A DNA stretch of 64,000 bases from Sandaracinus sp964481145 (GCA_964481145.1 CAYZTA010000026.1:7260-71259); one strand, 5' to 3'; counted from the first letter of the stretch, positions 52,761 to 62,518 are shown. Program-made: numbers and translations. The notes: a model not told the origin generated them from the sequence alone.

Positions 52761-53446
52761 GGTGTGAGCGCCAAGAAGAAAGAGAGTCGTGGAGCGAGCT
52801 CTTGAATCGATTCGGCGTTGCGAGAGGAATGAAGAAGATTTCCTTCGCGGAGCTCGGCGGCGCCTTCGAGGCCGAGCTCGAGACGGCCACCCGCCAAGCG
52901 GATTGCCGCCTGTCCTACGAAAGCAAAGCCGAGCGTGGCACCGCTGGCAGATCCGAAGATGAATGAATGCCCTTCGCCGAGCTCGATTCCCGTGCGCAAC
53001 GCGATGAGCTGCCCGAGATGAGCGCCGATGAGCAATGTGCCGCGCCAAACGAGCGCTGCGGAACGTAGCTCGGCCATGGAGACCACACGACGCGTCTCGG
53101 TGCGAAGCGAAGCCGAAAGGCCAGCGCGAACATGGAGTGAAATAGAAGGCTCGAGACACACATCGAGCGAGAGGCCCAGACCAGTTCCTCCTGCTTCATC
53201 GAAATGATGTGTGGCCCCGAGCCAAGATCCGTGAACCGTGAGCACGAGGTGCAAGGGGCCCCGCGGTTCCAGATCGAGCTCGGGATCGGACCAAGCGAGC
53301 TCTTCTCCGCGACCATCACCGTAGACGCGAGCGGGTTCATTCGTGGAGAAAGGCGCACCGAGCTCGTGTGCGGAATCGGCTCGAATCGGTTGAGGCCACA
53401 AGAGACCTCCACAACAAAACCATGCGATCGAAGCCCATGTGCGCAT
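52757..53446 (-). CDS. Secreted barrel-like protein
   Basis: The 229-residue product has a signal peptide (IAWFCCGGLLWPQPIRADS), a short linker and alternating amphipathic strands (LHLVLTVHGSWLGATHHFDE, SISLHVRAGLSASLRTETRR, ATLGFAFVGQAAIRLAGGRL) ending LSFFLALTP. This suggests a small outer-membrane barrel similar in style to the cassette proteins, but without the N-terminal Cys domain. Its stop overlaps the next start (ATGA). It follows the hydrolase gene by about 45 bp. Confidence 0.6.
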   Translation of the reverse strand: MRTWASIAWFCCGGLLWPQPIRADSAHELGAPFSTNEPARVYGDGRGEELAWSDPELDLEPRGPLHLVLTVHGSWLGATHHFDEAGGTGLGLSLDVCLEPSISLHVRAGLSASLRTETRRVVSMAELRSAALVWRGTLLIGAHLGQLIALRTGIELGEGHSFIFGSASGATLGFAFVGQAAIRLAGGRLELGLEGAAELREGNLLHSSRNAESIQELAPRLSFFLALTP

Positions 53447-53491
53447 CCAGAGAGCAGGATGACATGCATGGAGGTCCGAACGGAACGAGAT

Positions 53492-54199
53492 TCAAAATGC
53501 GCGGGTGCCGAGGTGGCGAACGAAATAGTCGCGCGCCAGACGCGCGACCTCTTCGAGGGTGCCCGGTTCTTCGAAAAGGTGGGAAGCTCCGGGCACGACT
53601 TCGAGCTCGACCTCTGCGCGCATCGAGCCCATCGCTTTTCGGTTCAGCTCCAAAACGTCTTCGTCTTCGCCTCCCACGATGAGAAGCGTTGCGGCGCGCA
53701 CGGCCGGCAATGCGTTGTCCGCAAGATCGGGGCGCCCTCCGCGCGAGACCACGGCCCCGACGATTTCGGGACGAAGCGCGGCAGCGACGAGCGCTGCGCC
53801 CCCTCCGGTGCTCGCTCCAAAAAGACCCACACGTAAATCGCGTGTCTTGGGCTCGTGGCGCACCCACTCGATCGCCCTGACCAGCCGATCCGCGAGGAGC
53901 TCGATATCGAATCGGAGGCGCCCGGATCGGGTATCGGCTCGTTCTTCTTCGGGCGTCAAGAGATCGAGCAAGAGCGTGGCGAGGAGGCCATTCTGGAGCT
54001 CACTCGCGACGAATCGATTGCGCGGGCTGAGACGGCTGCTCCCGCTGCCGTGAGCAAAGACGACGAGTCCGCGCGCCGTACGCGGGATCGCGAGGTCGCC
54101 CGAGAGATGTGTGCCATCGATCGGAATGGTGACGGCGCGTTCGTCGATGTCGACGTCTCTCGCGCGTCCCACCTCGGCGTGCATACGAGTGGAACCCAT
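53492..54199 (-). CDS. Dienelactone-hydrolase-like alpha/beta-hydrolase
   Basis: I place the start at ATG 54199, giving 235 residues; a longer open frame exists but has no homology-like content. The protein has the oxyanion loop LVVFAHGSGSS, the nucleophile elbow GLFGASTGGGAAL, the acid in LLIVGGEDEDVL and the histidine in PGASHLFEEPGTL. This is the small dienelactone-hydrolase-like family often found next to phosphoribosyltransferases. It has no signal peptide and its substrate is unknown. Confidence 0.8.
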   Translation of the reverse strand: MGSTRMHAEVGRARDVDIDERAVTIPIDGTHLSGDLAIPRTARGLVVFAHGSGSSRLSPRNRFVASELQNGLLATLLLDLLTPEEERADTRSGRLRFDIELLADRLVRAIEWVRHEPKTRDLRVGLFGASTGGGAALVAAALRPEIVGAVVSRGGRPDLADNALPAVRAATLLIVGGEDEDVLELNRKAMGSMRAEVELEVVPGASHLFEEPGTLEEVARLARDYFVRHLGTRAF

Positions 54200-54432
54200 G
54201 CCTTGGAGATGGGCGCCGTTTGGGGCACCGCAAGCGAGCGAGAGGGCGCGCCAAACTGCCCGCTCGAGTGTGCACCTCGTTGCCCAGCTGGGTGGGCCGA
54301 GGAGTGCCATCGAGGTGTGAGCCAGGGGCTCAGTGAGCCTGCCATCGTCGAAATTTTCCGAAAAAACCAAAGAAAATAGCGTTGGTATGGAAATGGCTTT
54401 TGCTCGGGCGTCATGCGGACAGGAGCTCCACG

Positions 54433-56280
54433 ATGAATCGAACGTTCGGAATCGCCACACTCGCGCTCTGCGGTTCTCTCATGGGCTGTCCTCGGCCAGC
54501 TTCGGTTCCGGATCCAGAGCCAGAGCTCGAAAACCCACGATCGGTCTATATGGATCCGCGTGTGGGTCGGGCAGTGACCCGACTCGCGACATCGCCGCCA
54601 TCCATCAGTGGTGGCACGTTGCGGGTGACAGACGGGTGGGCGATTGCGTCGGATCCGGATCGTGATCGAATCGTCGTGATCGATTACGCCGTTTCTCGAC
54701 GTGTGCACGATGTGGTCTCGTTGGCTCGCGGTTCAGAGCCTGGCAGAGTGATCGTCGATGGCTCGGGCCAAGCCCACGTCGTGCTTCGAGGCAGTGATCA
54801 AATCTACTCGTTCAATCCAGAAGCTCCGCAAGCAGGACGGCTTCGCGCGGTGTGTCCCATGCCCCGTGGCGTGGCTTGGGAGCCCGAAGAGAACGTCCTT
54901 CACGTGGCGTGTCGGGGTGGAGAAATCATGACGTTGCCCGTGGACGGTGGCGCGGCCATCCGTTCGATACACGTCAAAGAAGGCGACCTCCGCGATGTGC
55001 TCGTCAGGCGTGGACGCCTGATGGTGACCCGCTTTCGAGATGCCGAGCTGCTCGAGCTCGCGGCCGATGGAACGATCGCACGTCGAATCATTCCGCGGCC
55101 GACGTTCGATCCGAACAACGGCACGTATGATCCAGAGACGGGTGAGTTTTCGGAGGCGGAGTTTCATCCGGCCGTGGCGTGGCGCACGATCGCGCTTTCC
55201 AATGGCGAGATCGCCATGGTGCATCAGCGTGCGAGTGACTCGGAGCTTCAAACGGCTCCAGGAGCGTACTATTCGAGCAGCCTGTGCAATGGTTCCATCG
55301 TTCAGTCGGCTGTCACGTTCATGGGCGATGAGGGGGTGACCGATGCGCCGAACCTCGCGGAGGCATCGCTCATGGTCGACGTCGCTGTCTCCGAAGATGG
55401 GGAGAACGTCGCGGTGGTCAACGCCGGCAATCAATCGGGCGTATCGAGCGTGGTGGTGTATCCGCGGAGCGCGCTCAATGAACCCTCGAGCTGCGTTGAT
55501 TCGTATGGTTCGGCGTCGATCGAAGGCATCGAGAACGCGATCGCAGTCGAGTTCGGAATCGGCGACAATGTGCTCGTTCAGCAACGAGAGCCGGCGCGTC
55601 TGATCGTCGTGGATCGGTCTGGTGGTGAGCACATCGCGGACATCGATCTCGGGGGTGAATCAGTGTTCGATACGGGACATGCGCTCTTCCATGGAAACGC
55701 GGGCCGCGGGACGGCGTGCGCGTCATGTCATCCGGAGGGCGGAGACGATGGGCGCACCTGGCGATTCGCCAACATGGGTCCGCGTCGGACGCCCGTGATG
55801 CATGGCGGTATCATGCAGACCGCGCCGTTCCACTGGGATGGCGATCTCGTCGATATGCGCGCGCTGAGCGCGATGGTGTTTACCGGAAGGATGGGAGGGC
55901 CTTCGCTCTCGAATCCGCAGGTCGACGCGCTGGGTGGATGGCTCGATGAATTGCCCTCACCCACGCTACCAGAGCCCGAGGATGCGGATGCGGTCGCGCG
56001 GGGAAGGAATCTCTTCGATGGTGAGGCGCAATGTGCGACCTGCCATTCGGGCGGCATGTACACGAACAACCAGACCGTGGCCGTGGGCACAGGGCAAGCG
56101 TTTCAAGTGCCGTCGCTCGTGGGAGCGTCGCTGCGATTGCCGGTGATGCACGACGGTTGCGCGCGAACTTTGCACGATCGTTTCCGTCCTGATTGTGGGG
56201 GCGGAGATGAGCATGGGCGTACCTCGCAGTTGAGCGAGGACCAAGTCAACGACCTCGTCGCCTTCCTCGAGACGCTGTAA
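54433..56280 (+). CDS. Lipoprotein with beta-propeller-like domain and two haem c motifs
   Basis: From ATG 54433, behind AGGAGC, the 615-residue product has a lipoprotein signal (FGIATLALCGSLMGC). Residues about 50-400 are beta-strand rich and resemble a YVTN-type propeller (DRDRIVVIDYAVSRRVHDVV, GSDQIYSFNPEAPQAGRLRAV, VALSEDGENVAVVNAG-like turns). The C-terminal part has CASCHPEGGDDG near residue 430 and CATCHSGGMYTN near 535, both CxxCH, with later methionine candidates. It resembles di-haem peroxidase or MauG-type proteins fused to a propeller. Periplasmic or surface redox activity is likely. Confidence 0.75.
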   Translation: MNRTFGIATLALCGSLMGCPRPASVPDPEPELENPRSVYMDPRVGRAVTRLATSPPSISGGTLRVTDGWAIASDPDRDRIVVIDYAVSRRVHDVVSLARGSEPGRVIVDGSGQAHVVLRGSDQIYSFNPEAPQAGRLRAVCPMPRGVAWEPEENVLHVACRGGEIMTLPVDGGAAIRSIHVKEGDLRDVLVRRGRLMVTRFRDAELLELAADGTIARRIIPRPTFDPNNGTYDPETGEFSEAEFHPAVAWRTIALSNGEIAMVHQRASDSELQTAPGAYYSSSLCNGSIVQSAVTFMGDEGVTDAPNLAEASLMVDVAVSEDGENVAVVNAGNQSGVSSVVVYPRSALNEPSSCVDSYGSASIEGIENAIAVEFGIGDNVLVQQREPARLIVVDRSGGEHIADIDLGGESVFDTGHALFHGNAGRGTACASCHPEGGDDGRTWRFANMGPRRTPVMHGGIMQTAPFHWDGDLVDMRALSAMVFTGRMGGPSLSNPQVDALGGWLDELPSPTLPEPEDADAVARGRNLFDGEAQCATCHSGGMYTNNQTVAVGTGQAFQVPSLVGASLRLPVMHDGCARTLHDRFRPDCGGGDEHGRTSQLSEDQVNDLVAFLETL

Positions 56281-56320
56281 ATCCGCTTGCTTCGCGACAA
56301 ATACGTTAGCCTTCGGAGGC

Positions 56321-57286
56321 ATGACCGTTTCGAGCAAAGTGCATGGGCCGATGGTGACGACCAAGATCCTCATCGAGGATGCCGAGCTTGCTCCGCTTCT
56401 GCACATGGTGGCCGGAGCGAGAGGGCTTGATCGATGTATTACGCATACACGCATTCAAAAGTCTGGGCTCGCGCTCGCGGGGCATCGCGTCGGCGTCGTC
56501 GGGAGCCGAGTCCAGATTCTGGGTGAGACCGAGATCAGTTATTTGGAGACGCTCTCGCCGGAGCTTCGTGCTGAGCGTGTGCGCGGATTTTTCGGGCAAG
56601 ATCTCGTCTGTGTGGTCGTGACGCGCGGAGTCGAACCCCTCCAAGAGCTGGTCGACGTCGCCAATGCGTTGGACGTGCCGCTCATCGTGTCCTTGCCGCG
56701 CTCGAGCGCGACGATCACAGCTCTGCATGCGGCGCTCGATCGACTGCTCGCGCCTCGACAGTCGATGCACGGAGTGATGATCGAAGTGCATGGGCTCGGC
56801 ATGTTGCTCATCGGTCCGAGCGGGATCGGCAAGAGTGAAAGCGCGCTCGTCATGATCGAACGAGGACACCGACTCGTGGCCGATGATCGCGTGGAGCTCG
56901 AGCGCATGGGGGAGAGCATCCGCGGCGCAGCACCGCCTTTGCTCCGCCATCATATGGAGATTCGAGGGCTCGGCATTTTGAATGTGCGCGATCTGTTTGG
57001 AGCGACATCCGTTCAAGATGAATCGCGACTCGATCTCGTCATCGAGCTATGTCGCCTCGAAGCAGAAGAAGGACAGCCCATCATCGACAGACTCGGGCTC
57101 GACGACTCCACCAAGAACGTGCTCGGACTCGAAGTTCCGATGTTGCGTGTGCCCGTCTATCCAGGTCGAGATCTCGGCGTTCTGCTCGAAGTCGCTGCGC
57201 GCAATCATCTGCTCAAGCGCGCGGGGCATCATTCGGCGCGTGCGTTTGCGAGTGAGCTCGCAAAAGGCCTGATGACCGAACCCTAA
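56321..57286 (+). CDS. hprK: HPr kinase/phosphorylase
   Basis: The 321-residue protein has an N-terminal HprK_N-like domain and a C-terminal kinase domain with the Walker A motif LLIGPSGIGKSES near residues 163-174, VADDRVEL near 187 and the family signature HMEIRGLGILNVRDLFG. It phosphorylates and dephosphorylates a serine of HPr. It begins the operon hprK-rapZ-HPr-ptsI. ATG at residue 11 (MVTTKILIED) is an alternative start. Length is normal. In Deltaproteobacteria-like lineages this enzyme often works without sugar-transport PTS components. Confidence 0.93.
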   Translation: MTVSSKVHGPMVTTKILIEDAELAPLLHMVAGARGLDRCITHTRIQKSGLALAGHRVGVVGSRVQILGETEISYLETLSPELRAERVRGFFGQDLVCVVVTRGVEPLQELVDVANALDVPLIVSLPRSSATITALHAALDRLLAPRQSMHGVMIEVHGLGMLLIGPSGIGKSESALVMIERGHRLVADDRVELERMGESIRGAAPPLLRHHMEIRGLGILNVRDLFGATSVQDESRLDLVIELCRLEAEEGQPIIDRLGLDDSTKNVLGLEVPMLRVPVYPGRDLGVLLEVAARNHLLKRAGHHSARAFASELAKGLMTEP

Positions 57287-57338
57287 ATCGTGGTAAAATT
57301 GCCGTACGATCCTTCATCGATACAATCCTTCACGAGTC

Positions 57339-58199
57339 GTGACCACTGCTCTACACATCGTCGTCGTGACCGGGATGTCTGGTGCTGGCCGCACCAGTGC
57401 CCTCCACGTGCTGGAAGATCTCGGGTATTTCTGCGTCGATAACCTGCCGCCGAAGCTCGCGCCGACCCTCGTGAAATTGCTCGCAGATGGGGGTGAGCTT
57501 TCGCGCATTGGGCTCGGGATCGATGTCCGCACCCGCGGCTTTTTGTCGCGCGCAGGGGACACACTCGACGACCTCGCGCAGGGGGGGCACGATGTCGAAG
57601 TGATTTTTCTCGACTGTGCCGATGAGGTGTTGGTGCGTCGCTACAGTGAGACGCGACGACCCCACCCGCTCGCGCAGGGGGGCGATGTGCCGGAGGCGAT
57701 CTCGCATGAGCGTGAGCGCCTCGCGGGCCTTCGCTCGCGTGCACGTCGCGTGATCGATACTTCGCGATTGAGCGTTCACGATTTGCGACGCACGTTGGTC
57801 GAGACGATTGGACGCACCAGTGAGGGCGTTCAGATGCAAACGAGGATTGTCTCGTTTGGCTTCAAGTACGGCTTGCCCGTCGACGCCGATTTGGTGTTCG
57901 ATTTGCGTTACCTTCCGAATCCGCACCATGTTCCCGAGCTGCGACCTCTCACCGGGCGCGATGCACCGGTGGCTGATTACGTGATGGCAGCGCCTGAAGC
58001 TCAGAAGCTCTTGTCGGATTTGCAGAACCTGCTGGGCGAGTGGCTGCCTCATTATGAGGCCGAAGGCAAAGCGTATCTCACGATCGCCGTGGGCTGCACC
58101 GGAGGGCGTCATCGTTCCGTCGCGATCGCCGAAGAGCTCGGACGCAGCGTGGGCACCAATCGCGCGGTTTCCGTCTCGCACCGGGATGTGTCTCGATGA
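57339..58199 (+). CDS. rapZ: RapZ/YvcJ family nucleotide-binding protein
   Basis: The 286-residue protein starts at GTG 57339 with VVVTGMSGAGRTSALHVLED, the P-loop, then LGYFCVDNLPPKLAP, EVIFLDCADEVLVRRYSETRRPHPLA, FGFKYGLPVDADLVFDLRYLPNPHH and IAVGCTGGRHRSVAIAE. The Walker A lysine is replaced by arginine (GAGRTS), a variant also known from actinobacterial members. RapZ-type proteins bind small RNAs or UDP-GlcNAc to control cell-envelope synthesis. It lies between hprK and HPr, whose start overlaps its stop (ATGA). Confidence 0.9.
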   Translation: MTTALHIVVVTGMSGAGRTSALHVLEDLGYFCVDNLPPKLAPTLVKLLADGGELSRIGLGIDVRTRGFLSRAGDTLDDLAQGGHDVEVIFLDCADEVLVRRYSETRRPHPLAQGGDVPEAISHERERLAGLRSRARRVIDTSRLSVHDLRRTLVETIGRTSEGVQMQTRIVSFGFKYGLPVDADLVFDLRYLPNPHHVPELRPLTGRDAPVADYVMAAPEAQKLLSDLQNLLGEWLPHYEAEGKAYLTIAVGCTGGRHRSVAIAEELGRSVGTNRAVSVSHRDVSR

Positions 58200-58492
58200 C
58201 GGTATTGGATGCCGGACACGCACCTGTCGAAGATACCTTCACGATCATCAACGAGTTGGGGCTGCATGCACGTGCCGCCACGAAGTTGGTCCAGCTGGCC
58301 TCCGCGCATCGTTCCGAGATCGAGCTCGAGAAAGAAGGGCAGGTCGCGAATGCAAAGAGCATCATGGGTGTTCTTTTGCTTTGTGGTGGACCTGGTTCGC
58401 GGCTGACGGTGCGTGCTCGAGGTCCTGATGCGTGCGCTGCAATCAAAGCGATCGGCGCGCTCATCGCGTCACGTTTCGGAGAGGAGAGATGA
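58196..58492 (+). CDS. ptsH: Phosphocarrier protein HPr
   Basis: The 98-residue protein has the histidine motif NELGLHARAATKLVQLA with the phospho-accepting His, and the regulatory serine region ANAKSIMGVLLLCGGPGS, the target of HprK. It carries phosphate from enzyme I to EIIA domains and is also a signal when Ser-phosphorylated. Its start overlaps the rapZ stop (ATGA) and its end overlaps the ptsI start (ATGA). It has about 10 extra N-terminal residues compared with typical HPr. Confidence 0.95.
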   Translation: MTVLDAGHAPVEDTFTIINELGLHARAATKLVQLASAHRSEIELEKEGQVANAKSIMGVLLLCGGPGSRLTVRARGPDACAAIKAIGALIASRFGEER

Positions 58493-60321
58493 ACCGCCCA
58501 AAGCCGAAGCACGACTCCATCGTGCCGGGCCGTAGAAATGGCGAGGAGCCGATTCGGCTGCGCGGGATTTGCGGTTCGCCTGGAGTCGCCTTCGGGCGCG
58601 TCACGATCTTCGATCGTCAGTGTGTTCCGATCCCGCGCCGCGTCATCGCGGTGAGCGAAAGGGATGCCGAAGTCGAGCGTCTGATGCGTGCGATCGCGAC
58701 GTCGCGTCGGCACTTGGAAGAAGCGCGTGATGCGCTCGATCCGGCGGCGGGAGCCGAGAATCGCCTCGTCATCGAATCTCATCTCCTCATGCATCGGGAC
58801 GAGCTTCTCGTGGGCGCAGCGGCCAACGCCATCTCGACTGGACACAATGCGGAATGGGCTGTGCGTCGCTCCATCGAGGCCATCGTGAAGCGGCTCTCGA
58901 GCGCCCGCGAACCGTACCTGTCCGAGCGTGCCCGCGATGTGGAGCAAGTGGGGGAGCACCTGCTCCGGATTCTTACGGGGGTCGGTCTCGAGTTGCCGCG
59001 GATCGAATCTCCGACCATTCTCGTCGCATCCGATCTCAGCCCCGCAGAAATCGCAGGTCTGCCGAGGGCGTTGATTCGGGCGCTGGTGACCGATCTCGGC
59101 ACGGCCACGAGTCACACCGCGATCCTCGCTCGAGCGCTCGGCATTCCCGCGATCGTGGGCGTCGATGGGGTGACACGGACCCTGACGCCCGAGATGCTCG
59201 TGGTCGTCGATGCGTTTCGTGGTGAAATCATCGTCGAACCGGATGTCGACGAGCAACGGCGCGCCGAGGAGAGAGAGAATCGTTACCGGCACTTCAAAGG
59301 GAAGCTGCGCGATCGAGAGCCCAGTTGCGGCAGAACGCGGGACGGTACGCGTGTCGAGTTGCTCGCCAATGTGGAGCTCGAGATTGAAGTCGAAAAAGCC
59401 AAAGATGAACGCGCCGAGGGGATTGGGCTTTATCGAACCGAGTTCCTCTATCTGGGCAGTGAGCTTCCGAGTGAGGAGCATCAAGTGGAGCTCTACACGC
59501 GGGTTGCGTTACGCATGGCACCTTCGCCAGTGACGCTTCGAACGTATGATCTCGGCGCGGACAAGTTGCCTGCTGCGCGATCGAGCGCCTCGCCATTGGG
59601 GCGTTCCCTCAATCCTGCCCTGGGCTTGCGCGGACTCCGTTTTTCGTTGGCCGATCCCGAGCTTTTTCGAGTGCAGTTGCGCGCCATGATGAGAGCGAGC
59701 GCGAGTGCACCGCTGCGTGTGATGTTTCCAATGGTGTGCACGCTCGATGATTTTCGTCGCGCCCGTGACCACATCGAGAAGGCACGAGAAGAGCTCGAGA
59801 GGGAAGGGGTCGCTCATGGACCGCTCGCGATCGGCGCGATGATCGAGGTCCCTTCCGCGGTGACGATCGTGCATCGACTCGCTCGCGAGTGTGATTTTTT
59901 GAGCGTGGGAACGAACGATCTCGTTCAATACACGCTCGCCATCGATCGGCAGAATCCACGCATCTCTCATCTCGTGCGTCCATTGGAGCCGATCATCCTC
60001 AAGTTGCTCGAGACCATCCGACGCGCAGCGACCGATGCTGGTGTTCCAGTGTCGATTTGTGGCGATCTCGCGTCGAATGCGATGGCGATTCCGGTGCTCC
60101 TCGGCCTTGGTTACCGCAGTTTGTCGGGGTCTCCTTCGGATCTTCCGTTGACGCGTGAGATTCTTGGTCGAGTCGATATCGCCGTTTGCGAGATGCTTTC
60201 GAAGGTTTGCATCGAATGCGAAACGAGCCAACAGGCGGAGCGCGCCGTATTCGACTGTTTTGGCAGTGTTCTTGGCGATATTTGGGACGAACAGGGCATC
60301 GAGCGCGTCGACTCCGTTTGA
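58489..60321 (+). CDS. ptsI: Phosphoenolpyruvate-protein phosphotransferase (PTS enzyme I)
   Basis: From ATG 58489 the 610-residue protein carries the enzyme I features: LRGICGSPGVAFGRVTIF near residue 24, the phospho-histidine motif LGTATSHTAILARALGIPAIVG near 202-223, IGLYRTEFLYLG, TYDLGADKLP, PEL-F-QLRAMMRAS, and ISICGDLASN-type active-site residues with VGTNDLVQYTLAIDR. It transfers phosphate from PEP to HPr. It ends the operon. An N-terminal extension of about 20 residues precedes the usual start. No EIIA or EIIC gene follows. Confidence 0.95.
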   Translation: MNRPKPKHDSIVPGRRNGEEPIRLRGICGSPGVAFGRVTIFDRQCVPIPRRVIAVSERDAEVERLMRAIATSRRHLEEARDALDPAAGAENRLVIESHLLMHRDELLVGAAANAISTGHNAEWAVRRSIEAIVKRLSSAREPYLSERARDVEQVGEHLLRILTGVGLELPRIESPTILVASDLSPAEIAGLPRALIRALVTDLGTATSHTAILARALGIPAIVGVDGVTRTLTPEMLVVVDAFRGEIIVEPDVDEQRRAEERENRYRHFKGKLRDREPSCGRTRDGTRVELLANVELEIEVEKAKDERAEGIGLYRTEFLYLGSELPSEEHQVELYTRVALRMAPSPVTLRTYDLGADKLPAARSSASPLGRSLNPALGLRGLRFSLADPELFRVQLRAMMRASASAPLRVMFPMVCTLDDFRRARDHIEKAREELEREGVAHGPLAIGAMIEVPSAVTIVHRLARECDFLSVGTNDLVQYTLAIDRQNPRISHLVRPLEPIILKLLETIRRAATDAGVPVSICGDLASNAMAIPVLLGLGYRSLSGSPSDLPLTREILGRVDIAVCEMLSKVCIECETSQQAERAVFDCFGSVLGDIWDEQGIERVDSV

Positions 60322-60682
60322 CGACGCTATTCCACGCTCACTCCGAGTTGCGTCGAGCACGTGCCACACCGCTCTTCTGTATATTACTTGTCGTTCTGTG
60401 GACACGTTGATGTGCTCCTCAACTGCCATCTTCAGGCCGAATGAAGTTGCCAAAGTCGAAGACTCCGCCGCTCGTGTTCTTTCCGAGCTCTCGAACACCG
60501 AGGTCGAGGCACGAATGCTGGAGTTCGATGTCATCGACTCGCCTCTTGGAACGCAATGAGACCAAAACCACCGCTTGTTTCCCCTGCTCTTGAGGTTCGA
60601 CTCAGCTGCGGCTATTTTTTCCGCAATCGCATGTCCCACCTTGCCTCTCTATGCGCTGCGCGCCGGTAGCCGCGAGGATTGA
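60322..60682. other. Intergenic region without a supported gene
   Basis: No frame on either strand reads as a protein here. The start of the next gene at 60683 has no strong ribosome binding site nearby. A short plus frame ending at 60559 (VEDSAARVLSELSNTEVEAR) looks natural for about 40 codons but has no start or family. Confidence 0.4.
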
Positions 60683-62017
60683 GTGCGAACGCTTCTCGTT
60701 CTCGTGTTGCTTGCCTCGTGCGGACCACCCTCAGCTCGAACTCCATCAGCGTCGGTCGCCTCCCATCCACCATTTGAAGGCACATCAGCGAGATCCGAGG
60801 AAGCAGCGAGGATCCCTCCGCTCGAACACCTCGCGGCTCTTCCGATCGTCGCCACCCTCTACACCCACGCGATGCCACGCGTTGCACCTCATGCGATCGA
60901 AGAAGTCGTGCTCCTTCGCTATGAGCCCATGGCGAACCGTGCCGTGATCTACACACATCAGTGGGACGTGGGTGCTCGAGATGGCGTGGCATACGAGACC
61001 GTGGACGCGGTCGAGCTTCCCAGCGGCCGCCGTCGCTCCCGGATCCACGCAACCTATCCGGTCCATGTCACCGCCGTCGCAGGCGATCATCTCGGCCGCT
61101 TCACCGGATCCTGGCAACGCGACGTGCGTCTGATCGCAGGTTTCTTAGAAACCCACTCGCTACCAGCCCACTGGCGTCCGAACGAACTCGTCCGCTCTCC
61201 CAATGGACGGTTGCTCATCGTCAACACGGCGGGGCGACATGGACGCGAGGAAGGAGATTTCCTGACCACTGTGAGGGGACGTTTGCTCCATCCGCTTCAG
61301 ACGGACGATATCTGGCGCGCCTCATCCCTCGTCCCGATGTTCTCGCGCCCCAGCGACGCTGTTGTCTACAGCTGCCATCGCTCCCCGCCTACCGCCGGCT
61401 CCTCACGAGCCGAAGGACTCTGCACGCTCGATGTCACCACCGGCTCGATCACCATGTGGCCCATGCCCCAAGTCGACGACGCTGCCTTCATGGACGATCA
61501 ACGGCTGCTCGTTCTGACGAGCGAACGCGTGGGTGAACACTTCCATGTCTGTCTGGGTGCAGCCGAGCTTCATGGTGCGTCGATCACGGAACCGACGTCG
61601 ATCCGCTGTTGGGATGATGCATGGCTTGGAAGTCGAATCGTTGGTCATCCGGGCGATGCATCGGTGATCTTGTTCCTCCGTACGATGGGCGACGTCAGCC
61701 CCAACCGAATCGTCGAGGTGGGCCTCTCGAGCGGAGAAGTCCTGCGGAGCGCGCTCGCTCCCGAATACACGAAGGCGGCCACGCTCCTGCCCGAACGACG
61801 CGTCATTGTAGAGACAGAGAACCACACAGTCGGCTTCGTTGATCTCGAGCGTGAACGCACCCTCGTATGGGAGCCAACGGACGAGGCACGCCTTGGCAGC
61901 TTTACACCCATCTCGATCGATGGGGCACTTCGCATCTTTGCGATCTACCGGGCGAGCAACGATAGCAACTATGCCGTCGTCGAGCTCGACATGACACGAT
62001 TGTTTCCTGAGCGGTGA
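60683..62017 (+). CDS. Lipoprotein of unknown function
   Basis: The 444-residue product begins at GTG 60683 with a very short lipoprotein signal (RTLLVLVLLASC). The body has strands such as HAIEEVVLLRYEPMANRAVIYTH and DAVVYSCHRSPPTAGSS, ending AIYRASNDSNYAVVELDMTRLFPER. It resembles a secreted propeller-like lipoprotein, without any recognised family. It is monocistronic as far as can be seen. Confidence 0.6.
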   Translation: MRTLLVLVLLASCGPPSARTPSASVASHPPFEGTSARSEEAARIPPLEHLAALPIVATLYTHAMPRVAPHAIEEVVLLRYEPMANRAVIYTHQWDVGARDGVAYETVDAVELPSGRRRSRIHATYPVHVTAVAGDHLGRFTGSWQRDVRLIAGFLETHSLPAHWRPNELVRSPNGRLLIVNTAGRHGREEGDFLTTVRGRLLHPLQTDDIWRASSLVPMFSRPSDAVVYSCHRSPPTAGSSRAEGLCTLDVTTGSITMWPMPQVDDAAFMDDQRLLVLTSERVGEHFHVCLGAAELHGASITEPTSIRCWDDAWLGSRIVGHPGDASVILFLRTMGDVSPNRIVEVGLSSGEVLRSALAPEYTKAATLLPERRVIVETENHTVGFVDLERERTLVWEPTDEARLGSFTPISIDGALRIFAIYRASNDSNYAVVELDMTRLFPER

Positions 62018-62518
62018 TGGACGACCGCTTGCTCTCCTCCTCCGCTGCCATCACCAAGTGCTTATTCGATCTCTCACTGCGCGGTAAACCCGCCATCAGC
62101 CACGAAGACGCCTCCAGTGCAATAAGACGAGGTCCCATGGCCACCTTCGCGATGAATCCGCTCTTGGCGTCTTCGCCATGCCGGGGGCCGCTTGATCTTC
62201 GAACGATCGCTTCATTCGATTTCCAAACGGATCGATGCCCTGGCTCGGGCGATGGCCGCACCTTGCTCCCTACCATGTGCCGAGCGAGGGGGTCGCGATC
62301 GGCGATCGAGGACACGCGTACTCGGAAGCGAAAGTGGCGAGGCGCGATCGAGGTTTCGCGCATCGGGAGCCTGGTGAGGAGATGCGGCGGGATCCGCGTC
62401 ATGCGCAACCCACTTTCATCAAAGTAGACAATGACCCAGCCTGGAAGATGCGCTTCCGCCTCCAGCTGGAGGCGGAGCGAAATGAATCGGAACACGGAGG
62501 GCTCCGTCTGCGCCCCCA
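62018..62518. other. Stretch with fragmentary coding remnants
   Basis: No whole gene is present. The minus strand carries the end of a short-chain dehydrogenase at 62074-62190, and other frames give only broken pieces. The 3' part probably contains the promoter of the gene at 62519. Confidence 0.4.
62074..62190 (-). pseudogene. Short-chain dehydrogenase C-terminal fragment
   Basis: A minus frame ends GTSSYCTGGVFVADGGFTAQ before TGA at 62076-62074. SYxTG-xxxVxDGG is the characteristic end of classical short-chain dehydrogenases. The matching upstream part is not found in this frame or in the neighbours, so only the tail survives. The substrate cannot be inferred. Confidence 0.45.

Noticed and set aside
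60155..60559. 134-codon plus frame at the end of ptsI.
   Set aside because: Mostly a shadow of ptsI; only about 40 codons lie beyond it and have no start.
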